Positions 1 through 6,017 of a DNA stretch of 6,017 bases are shown one piece after another. Each line of letters starts with the position of its first letter. The first letter of the stretch is position 1. The stretch comes from Reyranella sp. (lineage in GTDB: Bacteria; Pseudomonadota; Alphaproteobacteria; Reyranellales; Reyranellaceae): positions 1-6,017 of the forward strand of contig JAUXRT010000059.1 of assembly GCA_030681635.1 (NCBI GenBank), in the 5' to 3' direction. The translations under genes and the position numbers were made by a program. Under the pieces are notes generated by a model that saw nothing but the letters and a program-made list of their open reading frames with translations, was not told where the DNA came from and did not search any database.

Positions 1-18
1 GTCAATCAATTGATTGAC
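1..18. promoter_or_regulatory. Perfect 18-bp palindrome, candidate operator for the MarR-GNAT regulator
   Basis: The sequence GTCAATCAATTGATTGAC equals its own reverse complement over all 18 bases and ends 26 bases before the start codon of a MarR-type gene. MarR proteins bind as dimers to palindromes of about this size and commonly repress their own promoter, so this is a reasonable autoregulatory operator. The element touches the window edge, so it may extend further left and its promoter boxes are not visible. Binding is inferred, not shown. Confidence 0.55.
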
Positions 19-48
19 CATGGCAACCTTCCAGGGAGGTTGCCATGG
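18..48 (+). repeat. Perfect 12-bp inverted repeat enclosing the RBS and start codon of the MarR-GNAT gene
   Basis: CCATGGCAACCT (18-29) and AGGTTGCCATGG (37-48) are exact reverse complements separated by 7 bases. The Shine-Dalgarno stretch AGGGAGG (33-39) lies half in the loop and half in the right arm, and the ATG at 45-47 is entirely within the right arm. In RNA this would form a strong hairpin over the translation start. In DNA it could be a second protein-binding site next to the palindrome at 1-18. Which of these applies cannot be decided from sequence. Confidence 0.6.
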
Positions 49-974
49 CAGCGTCTACGCTTGCGTCGCGCATCGAGGCGGTGCGCCGGTTCTCGCGCTT
101 CTATACCCGCCGCATCGGGGTGCTCGAAGAGACCCTGCTGCACAGCCCGTTCACGTTGCCCGAAGGCCGGCTCGTCTACGAAATCGCCAACCGCGACCGG
201 CCGACGGCGCAGGAGCTCTGCCGCGACCTGGCACTCGACCCCGGCTACGTCAGCCGCATGTTGCAGGGCCTGCAGAAGCGCGGCTGCGTGGGCCGCAAGC
301 GCTCCGAGACCGACAGGCGTCAGACCGAGCTGACGCTGACGGCCAAGGGCCAGCGCCTGTGGGGTGCGATGAACGAGCAATCGCGCCAGGACATTGCGAA
401 CCTGCTGGCCGATCTTCCGGTTGCCCGCCAGGAAAGGCTGGTGAAGGCGCTGGAGACGGTCGAGCAGATGCTCGACGAACCGCCGGAGAAGCGTGCGCCC
501 TTCACCTTGCGCCCGCATCAGCCCGGCGACATGGGCTGGATCATCCGCCGCCAGACCCAACTCTACGCCAGCGAGTTCGGTTGGGACGGCAGCTTCGAGG
601 CGATGCTGGCCGACATCGCCGGCAAATTCGTCGCCAACTTCAATCCGCGAACCGACAATTGCTGGATCGCCGAACGCAACGGCGAGATCGCAGGCTCGGT
701 GTTCCTGGTCCCGGCAAGCAAGGGCACGGGCCAACTCCGCATGCTCTATGTCGAACCGTCGGCACGGGGACTTGGGATCGGGCAGCGCCTGGTCGAGGAG
801 TGCATCGGCGACGCCCGCGCCAAGGGGTACAGGAAGCTGATCCTGTGGACCAACGATATCCTGGTCTCGGCGCGCAAGATCTACATTGCGGCAGGCTTCC
901 ATCTGGTGAAGCAGGAGCGCCACAACAGCTTCGGCAAGAAATTGGTCGGGCAGTACTGGTCACTCGACCTGTGA
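45..974 (+). CDS. MarR-family regulator fused to a GNAT N-acetyltransferase
   Basis: This is a 309-residue two-domain cytoplasmic protein. Residues about 5-145 form a MarR-type winged helix-turn-helix. The recognition-helix region DPGYVSRMLQGLQKRG is at 65-80, followed by a basic wing GRKRSETDRRQTELTLT at 83-99. Residues about 152-309 are a GNAT acetyltransferase with the acetyl-CoA pyrophosphate-binding signature RGLGIG at 241-246, after the beta-strand LRMLYVEPSA. The C-terminal IYIAAGFHLV (279-288) is the usual GNAT motif B region. Such MarR-GNAT fusions are a known proteobacterial architecture in which DNA binding and acetylation may be linked, but the acetyl acceptor and ligand are unknown. 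The ATG at 45 is chosen because AGGGAGG lies just upstream and the protein then starts directly at the MarR helix. It overlaps the following transporter gene, so the two are probably co-transcribed. A regulator-only or acetyltransferase-only role remains possible. Confidence 0.92.
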   Translation: MAASTLASRIEAVRRFSRFYTRRIGVLEETLLHSPFTLPEGRLVYEIANRDRPTAQELCRDLALDPGYVSRMLQGLQKRGCVGRKRSETDRRQTELTLTAKGQRLWGAMNEQSRQDIANLLADLPVARQERLVKALETVEQMLDEPPEKRAPFTLRPHQPGDMGWIIRRQTQLYASEFGWDGSFEAMLADIAGKFVANFNPRTDNCWIAERNGEIAGSVFLVPASKGTGQLRMLYVEPSARGLGIGQRLVEECIGDARAKGYRKLILWTNDILVSARKIYIAAGFHLVKQERHNSFGKKLVGQYWSLDL

Positions 975-1846
975 CCGCGGGACCTCTTTGGGCCGCTGCT
1001 GGCACGGGCATCCAGGTCGGCGCCGCGATGGTGGCGACGCGTTATGTCGTCGATGCTGCCGGCCCGGCGTCGCTGGGTTTCCTGCGCTATCTCGTGGGCC
1101 TGCTGTGTCTTGCGCCGGCGCTCTTGCTGGCGCCCTGGAAGCACATCGCGGGGCGCGATTTGTTGCCGGTCGCGCTGCTCGGTGTTGGCCAATTCGGATT
1201 GCTGATCGTGCTTCTCAACTATTCGCTGCTGCACATTCCGGCTGGCCGGGCCTCGCTGCTCTTTGCGACATTTCCGTTGATGACCATGCTGCTCTCGGCG
1301 TTGCTGGGGCGGGAAGAGATGACCCGCCGCAAGGTCGCCGGCTCGCTGCTCACCTTCCTGGGCGTCGCGATCGCGCTGGGTGGCGTAGCCCTGGCGCCCG
1401 ACCCGCCGGAGGGCTCGTCCTGGTTGGGGACTCTGGCGGCCCTTGGCGCGGCGCTCTGCGGCGCGGTCTGCTCGGTCTGCTATCGCCCCTATGTTGCGCG
1501 CTATTCGTCGCTGCACGTGACGGCCTTCGCGATGCTCGCCGCTGTCCTCATGCTCGGGGTGCTGGCCGCTTGCGAAGGCTTCTTCGCCAGCATGCCGCGC
1601 TTCAGCCTGGAGGAGGGCGCGGCCATCGTCTTCATCGGCGTCTCGAGCGGTGTTGGCTTCTTCCTCTGGGTCTATGCGCTGGGCCATGCGCCGCCGACAC
1701 TTGTCACGATGTTCCTGTCCCTGGGTCCGGTGACGGCCGCGTTGGGCGGCACGCTTCTGCTCGGCGAAGAAATGCCGCTCGCGGCACTGCTCGGCCTTGC
1801 GGCCGTGCTGGGTGGGCTGTGGCTGGCGCTAAGGCCTTTGAAATAA
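971..1846 (+). CDS. EamA/DMT-superfamily transporter (ten-TM permease)
   Basis: This is a 291-residue, very hydrophobic inner-membrane protein with the DMT layout of two EamA repeats of about five helices each: residues about 6-140 and 150-288. Each half ends with the family pattern. In the first half this is the stretch FPLMTMLLSALLGREEMTRRKVAGSLL split across 101-127 followed by FLGVAIALGG. In the second half it is LGPVTAALGGTLLLGEEMPL (251-270) followed by LLGLAAVLGG. The family exports or imports small metabolites such as amino acids and drugs; the substrate here cannot be predicted. The start is taken as GTG at 971, which overlaps the upstream TGA (GTGA) and suggests translational coupling; there is no clear Shine-Dalgarno. 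The next in-frame ATG (1028, residue 20) would remove part of the first helix. Co-expression with the MarR-GNAT gene suggests that the exporter is under its control and that both deal with the same compound. That is inference. Confidence 0.88.
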   Translation: MTAGPLWAAAGTGIQVGAAMVATRYVVDAAGPASLGFLRYLVGLLCLAPALLLAPWKHIAGRDLLPVALLGVGQFGLLIVLLNYSLLHIPAGRASLLFATFPLMTMLLSALLGREEMTRRKVAGSLLTFLGVAIALGGVALAPDPPEGSSWLGTLAALGAALCGAVCSVCYRPYVARYSSLHVTAFAMLAAVLMLGVLAACEGFFASMPRFSLEEGAAIVFIGVSSGVGFFLWVYALGHAPPTLVTMFLSLGPVTAALGGTLLLGEEMPLAALLGLAAVLGGLWLALRPLK

Positions 1847-1856
1847 ACGAAAATTC

Positions 1857-1886
1857 TTGACTTCGGACCACAACATGTTGCCATAT
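1857..1886 (+). promoter_or_regulatory. Candidate sigma-70-type promoter for ftsB, with a palindromic spacer
   Basis: TTGACT (1857-1862, preceded by C as in the alphaproteobacterial CTTGAC form) is followed 18 bases later by CCATAT (1881-1886), close to the CTATAT -10 seen in many alphaproteobacteria. Transcription would start near 1893, which fits the ftsB start at 1906 and not the ATG at 1885. The spacer contains the perfect 10-bp palindrome CAACATGTTG (1871-1880), which could be an operator. It sits right after the transporter gene, where no terminator hairpin is visible. Confidence 0.45.
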
Positions 1887-1905
1887 GGGATCGGGAACGC
1901 AGCAT

Positions 1906-2205
1906 ATGTTGTTGAGACCGCGTCAAATTTTGGCTCCCATCGTCTTTGCGACGGTGTTTGGCTATTTCGGTTACCACCTCGTGAACGGTGATCGGGGTTT
2001 GTTGGCCATGGCCTACCTTCAACGCGAGGTTTTGGTCGCCGAGCAGAATTTGGCTGAAGCCGAGGCGACACGAAAAATCTGGGAGCGGCGAGTGTCGGCA
2101 TTGCGCAATCAGAGTCTCGACCCTGACATGCTCGACGAGCGCGCGCGCATTCTTCTCAATTTTGCGCGCAAGGACGACACGATCATCTTCACGCCAACGC
2201 GCTGA
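1906..2205 (+). CDS. ftsB: FtsB/DivIC-family septum formation initiator
   Basis: This is a 99-residue bitopic membrane protein of the kind that joins FtsL and FtsQ in the divisome. After a short basic N-terminus (MLLRPRQ) there is one transmembrane helix at about residues 8-26. Next comes the family's G-x-RGL motif (NGDRGLLA, 28-34), and then a charged, heptad-like coiled coil at about 35-68 in the periplasm. The C-terminal segment LDPDMLDERARILLNFA (71-87) with KDDTIIF is typical of the alphaproteobacterial members. An alternative in-frame ATG at 1885 would add seven residues (MGSGTQH), but it lies inside the apparent promoter -10 box and has no ribosome-binding site. The ATG at 1906 has GGGA 9 bases upstream. 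The gene is commonly found just upstream of pdhA in alphaproteobacteria, as here. The family call is firm; the individual symbol is less so because sequences of this family are short and divergent. Confidence 0.85.
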   Translation: MLLRPRQILAPIVFATVFGYFGYHLVNGDRGLLAMAYLQREVLVAEQNLAEAEATRKIWERRVSALRNQSLDPDMLDERARILLNFARKDDTIIFTPTR

Positions 2206-2210
2206 AGAGC

Positions 2211-2225
2211 GACCGCAACGCGGTC
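2211..2225. repeat. Short hairpin just after ftsB
   Basis: GACCGC-AAC-GCGGTC is a perfect 6-bp inverted repeat with a 3-base loop, starting six bases after the ftsB stop codon. It could add three more pairs on the outside if C2210 is bulged. No T-run follows (TTCCGAAAG), so it does not qualify as an intrinsic terminator. It may protect a 3' end or pause polymerase. Confidence 0.35.
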
Positions 2226-2256
2226 TTCCGAAAGAAACTGTCCGGCGCATCGGTCC

Positions 2257-2266
2257 GTTTGCAAAC
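2257..2266. promoter_or_regulatory. 10-bp palindrome GTTTGCAAAC upstream of pdhA
   Basis: GTTTGCAAAC is a perfect palindrome in the AT-richer part of the ftsB-pdhA gap, about 115 bases before the pdhA start. Palindromes of this length occur by chance. I list it because of its position in the only substantial gap before the pdh operon. No regulator can be assigned. Confidence 0.25.
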
Positions 2267-2280
2267 AATCGCTCAAATGC

Positions 2281-2311
2281 TGCGGTGCACTCGGCCGCAA
2301 TCTGATTTTTT
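2281..2311 (+). terminator. Weak candidate terminator between ftsB and pdhA
   Basis: TGCGG (2281-2285) pairs with CCGCA (2295-2299), extendable by one G-T wobble, and six T residues follow at 2306-2311. The stem is short and six bases separate it from the T-run, so this is a poor match to an intrinsic terminator. It would make ftsB a separate transcript from pdh, but read-through is equally likely. Confidence 0.25.
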
Positions 2312-2345
2312 CCTGCTAGATCAACAACATCGGCATGAGCGATGC

Positions 2346-2351
2346 TATAAG
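2346..2351 (+). promoter_or_regulatory. Possible -10 box for the pdh operon
   Basis: TATAAG, in the context GCTATAAG, lies 28 bases before the chosen pdhA start and would give a leader of about 20 bases containing the GAGGGGA ribosome-binding site. No good -35 hexamer stands 16-18 bases upstream (AACAAC region), so an activator or a different promoter may be used. Weak on sequence alone. Confidence 0.25.
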
Positions 2352-2379
2352 CCGGAGCGGGGCTACCGAGGGGAATGCT

Positions 2380-3432
2380 ATGGCGAAGCCGGCCGTTAAG
2401 CCGAAGGTCGAATCTCTTCCCGTCAAATCGAAGGTGCCCCCCAAGTCATCTGGGCCCGGCGACAACAGTGCGAGTGCCGAAGAGCTCAAGTCCTACTATC
2501 GCGACATGCTCCTCATCCGCCGCTTCGAGGAGCGAGCGGGACAGCTCTACGGCATGGGCCTCATCGGTGGCTTCTGCCATCTCTACATTGGCCAGGAAGC
2601 CGTCGTGGTCGGCATGCAGGCCAATGTGCGCGACAAGGACGCCGTCATCACTTCTTACCGCGACCATGGCCACATGCTGGCTTGCGGCATGGATCCCAAG
2701 GGCGTGATGGCCGAGCTGACCGGCCGCAGTGGCGGCTATTCCAAGGGCAAGGGCGGCTCGATGCACATGTTCAGCCGGGAGAAGAGCTTTTACGGCGGCC
2801 ACGGCATTGTCGGCGCCCAGGTGCCGATCGGCACGGGCCTGGCTTTCGCGCACAAGTACAACGGCGCCAAGAACGTCTCGCTCACTTATTTCGGCGACGG
2901 CAGCGCCAACCAGGGCCAAGTCTACGAGGCCATGAACATGGCCGCCCTCTGGAAACTGCCGGTCGTCTACATCATCGAGAACAACCACTACGGTATGGGC
3001 ACGTCGGTCGAGCGCGCCTCCGCGACGACCGAACTCTATCGTCATGGCGAGGCCTTCGGCATTCCGGGCGAGCGGGTCGACGGCATGGACGTGCTGGCGG
3101 TTCGTGCTGCGGGTGAAAAGGCCATCGAGCATGCCCGCAGCGGCGCGGGGCCCTACATCCTCGAGATGCAGACCTACCGTTATCGCGGCCATTCGATGAG
3201 CGATCCGGCCAAGTACCGAACCAAGGAAGAAGTCGACAAGTATCGAAACGAACGTGATCCGATCGATCACCTGCGCAAGCGCCTGCTCGACAGCAAGATC
3301 GTCGACGAGGCGGCGCTGAAGGCGGTCGACACGGAAATCCGCAAGATCGTGAACGATGCCGCCGAGTTCTCTCAGCACAGTCCCGAGCCCGATCCGGCCG
3401 AGCTGTGGACCGACATTCTGGTTGGAGCCTGA
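2380..3432 (+). CDS. pdhA: Pyruvate dehydrogenase E1 component, alpha subunit
   Basis: This 350-residue subunit binds thiamine diphosphate and, with PdhB, decarboxylates pyruvate and passes the acetyl group to lipoyl domains. After a low-complexity Lys/Pro/Ser-rich tail (1-30), the core begins with the conserved RRFEERAGQLYGMG and GGFCHLYIGQEA at 47-74. The YRDHGH motif is at 93-98. The thiamine-diphosphate motif runs from GDG (172-174) to ENN (200-202). YRYRGHSMSDPAKYR (266-280) matches the active-site loop that is phosphorylated in mitochondrial homologues, including the serine equivalents. All expected motifs are present and the length is normal. The start is taken as ATG 2380 because GAGGGGA (2368-2374) sits 5 bases ahead and the resulting MAKPAVKPK beginning resembles relatives. 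An in-frame ATG at 2335 has no ribosome-binding site and would put the possible TATAAG box inside the gene. It is first in the pdhA-pdhB-pdhC operon. The alternative of a branched-chain E1 or acetoin E1 is unlikely given the neighbours. Confidence 0.96.
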   Translation: MAKPAVKPKVESLPVKSKVPPKSSGPGDNSASAEELKSYYRDMLLIRRFEERAGQLYGMGLIGGFCHLYIGQEAVVVGMQANVRDKDAVITSYRDHGHMLACGMDPKGVMAELTGRSGGYSKGKGGSMHMFSREKSFYGGHGIVGAQVPIGTGLAFAHKYNGAKNVSLTYFGDGSANQGQVYEAMNMAALWKLPVVYIIENNHYGMGTSVERASATTELYRHGEAFGIPGERVDGMDVLAVRAAGEKAIEHARSGAGPYILEMQTYRYRGHSMSDPAKYRTKEEVDKYRNERDPIDHLRKRLLDSKIVDEAALKAVDTEIRKIVNDAAEFSQHSPEPDPAELWTDILVGA

Positions 3433-3435
3433 TTC

Positions 3436-4803
<1,368 letters not shown>

Positions 4804-4821
4804 CGCGGGGAGGGTAGGGTC

Positions 4822-6017
4822 ATGGCCATCAATATCCTGATGCCCGCACTGTCGCCGACGATGACAGAGGGAAAGCTCGCCAAGTGGCATGTGAAAGTGG
4901 GCGACACCGTCAAGTCCGGCCAGGTGATGTGCGAGATCGAGACCGACAAGGCGACCATGGAGGTCGAGGCTGTCGACGAAGGACGGATCGGGCAGATCGT
5001 CGTGCCTGAAGGGACCGAGGGCGTGAAGGTAAATGCCGTCATCGCGGTCCTCCTGGAGGAAGGCGAGAAGGCGGTACCTGCCGGCGCGCCCGCGGCACCC
5101 GCCGCAGCACCTGCACCTGCACCTGCCGCCGCAAAGCCTGCGGCATCGGCGCCTGTCGCACCGACTGCACCCGTCGCTGCGGCAGCGGCACCTTCGGGCG
5201 CGCGCGTCTTCGCCTCGCCGCTGGCCAGGCGCATCGCGGCCGACAAGGGACTCGATCTGTCCGGAATCAAGGGCAGCGGCCCGGGCGGACGCATCGTCAA
5301 GGCCGACGTCGAGCAGGCCAAGCCGGGAGCGGCGCCCGCCGCCGCGCCCGCGCCCAAGGCGGCACCGGTCTTCACGCCGCAGCCGATCCTGGCCGCGCCG
5401 GGCGACACGCGCATCCCGCACACTTCTATTCGCAAGGTGATTGCGCGACGCATGCTCGAGTCCAAGCAGCAGGTCCCGCACTTCTACCTGACGGTGGAAC
5501 TCGAGATCGATGCCCTGCTGGCCGCCCGCCAGGCGATCAACGCGGTGACCGAGAAGAGGGGCGCCAAGGTCTCGGTCAACGACATGGTGATCAAGGCCTG
5601 CGCCAAGGCGCTGCGCGATCATCCGGAATGCAACGCCTCGTGGACCGAGGACGAGATGATCCAGTACGGCGCAGTCGACATCTCGGTCGCCGTCGCGACC
5701 GACCGCGGCCTGATCACACCGATCGTGCGCAACGCCGACATGAAGGGCCTGGCCCAGATCGCGGTGGAGATGAAGGACCTCGCCGCCCGTGCCAAGGTCG
5801 GCAAACTGAAGCTGGAAGAGTTCCAGGGCGGCGGCTTCACCATCTCTAACCTCGGCATGTTCGGCGTGAAGGACTTCGCCGCCATCATCAACCCGCCGCA
5901 AGCCATGATCCTGGCCGTAGGCGCGGGCGAGGAGCGGGTGGTCGTGCGCAAGGGCCAGATGGTCGTGCGCAACATGATGAACTGCACGCTGGCGGTCGAT
6001 CATCGCGTCGTCGACGG
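4822..6017 (+). CDS. pdhC: Dihydrolipoamide acetyltransferase, E2 of pyruvate dehydrogenase (3' end outside window)
   Basis: E2 is the structural core of the complex; it moves the acetyl group from its lipoyl arm to CoA. In the 398 full codons visible, the order is as follows. A single lipoyl domain covers 1-80 with Lys43 in ETDKA, then an Ala/Pro linker at about 83-125. The E3/E1-binding peripheral domain is at about 128-167 (FASPLARRIAADKG, GSGPGGRIVKADVE), followed by a second Ala/Pro linker at about 170-192. The chloramphenicol-acetyltransferase-like catalytic domain starts near 197 (IPHTSIRKVIARRML). It continues through SVNDMVIKACAKAL and FTISNLGMFGVKDFAAIINPPQ. The window ends inside the active-site motif DHRVVDG, with His394 and Asp398 in view, so the reading frame is intact up to the edge and only the last few dozen residues should be missing. 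The start ATG 4822 follows GGGGAGGG (4807-4814), 18 bases after pdhB. Branched-chain or 2-oxoglutarate E2 is unlikely next to pdhA-pdhB. Confidence 0.96.
   Translation, partial: MAINILMPALSPTMTEGKLAKWHVKVGDTVKSGQVMCEIETDKATMEVEAVDEGRIGQIVVPEGTEGVKVNAVIAVLLEEGEKAVPAGAPAAPAAAPAPAPAAAKPAASAPVAPTAPVAAAAAPSGARVFASPLARRIAADKGLDLSGIKGSGPGGRIVKADVEQAKPGAAPAAAPAPKAAPVFTPQPILAAPGDTRIPHTSIRKVIARRMLESKQQVPHFYLTVELEIDALLAARQAINAVTEKRGAKVSVNDMVIKACAKALRDHPECNASWTEDEMIQYGAVDISVAVATDRGLITPIVRNADMKGLAQIAVEMKDLAARAKVGKLKLEEFQGGGFTISNLGMFGVKDFAAIINPPQAMILAVGAGEERVVVRKGQMVVRNMMNCTLAVDHRVVD
4930..4970 (+). repeat. 41-bp exact repeat, copy 2 (lipoyl domain of pdhC)
   Basis: This is identical to 3544-3584 in pdhB and covers the same codons, including lipoyl Lys43. 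The two lipoyl domains differ at only two of residues 6-54 (V/T at 29, L/M at 36) and then diverge towards the C-terminal end of the domain. Confidence 0.85.
5107..5124 (+). repeat. GCACCT tandem repeat in the pdhC linker
   Basis: Three perfect tandem copies of GCACCT encode Ala-Pro-Ala-Pro-Ala-Pro in the flexible linker after the lipoyl domain. The six-base unit keeps the frame, so copy-number change would only alter linker length. Confidence 0.7.

Noticed and set aside
6..923. Minus-strand open frame opposite the MarR-GNAT gene (305 codons)
   Set aside because: The sense strand has clear MarR and GNAT motifs and a good ribosome-binding site; the antisense product has no recognisable fold.
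14..970. Long 5' extension of the transporter frame overlapping the MarR-GNAT gene
   Set aside because: Before residue 1 of the transporter this frame is out-of-frame translation of the MarR-GNAT gene, with Arg/Pro/Gly-rich sequence; the membrane protein proper begins around 971.
1881..1908. Paired CATATG sites near the ftsB start as a possible repeat element
   Set aside because: Six-base matches this close are expected by chance and have no further shared flanks; only the CAACATGTTG palindrome was kept.
2335..2379. Upstream in-frame ATG giving a 365-residue PdhA
   Set aside because: It has no ribosome-binding site and overlaps a possible -10 box; the ATG at 2380 has a strong GAGGGGA and matches the usual PdhA beginning.

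Overview
The window looks like chromosomal DNA from a high-GC alphaproteobacterium. The best evidence is the pyruvate dehydrogenase cluster: a two-subunit E1 (pdhA, pdhB) in which E1-beta carries its own N-terminal lipoyl domain, followed by an E2 gene (pdhC) and preceded by a short FtsB/DivIC-type division gene. That E1-beta architecture and neighbourhood are known from alphaproteobacteria. The genus cannot be read from this sequence. All genes are on the + strand.

Region 1 (1-1846) is a two-gene unit. A MarR-type winged helix-turn-helix protein fused to a GNAT acetyltransferase is followed by a ten-helix EamA/DMT-family transporter. The two genes overlap by three bases (stop TGA inside GTGA). 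In front of the first gene lie a perfect 18-bp palindrome (candidate autoregulatory operator) and a perfect 12-bp inverted repeat that covers the ribosome-binding site and start codon.

Region 2 (1847-2379) has a promoter-like sequence, a small membrane-anchored coiled-coil cell-division protein (ftsB), and a 174-base intergenic stretch with short hairpins, a TTTGCAAA-type palindrome and a weak promoter candidate.

Region 3 (2380-6017) is the pdh operon: pdhA (E1-alpha), pdhB (lipoyl-E1-beta, 3 bases later) and pdhC (E2, 18 bases later). pdhC is cut by the window edge inside the catalytic DHRVVDG motif. Together these proteins convert pyruvate, CoA and NAD+ to acetyl-CoA; E3 (lpd) is not in view and would be expected downstream.

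Most of the window is ordinary housekeeping sequence, and I see no convincing undescribed system. The points worth a second look are the regulatory architecture at the left edge, the unstudied pairing of MarR-GNAT fusion and exporter, the palindrome inside the ftsB promoter, and a 41-bp exact repeat shared by the two lipoyl-domain coding regions.
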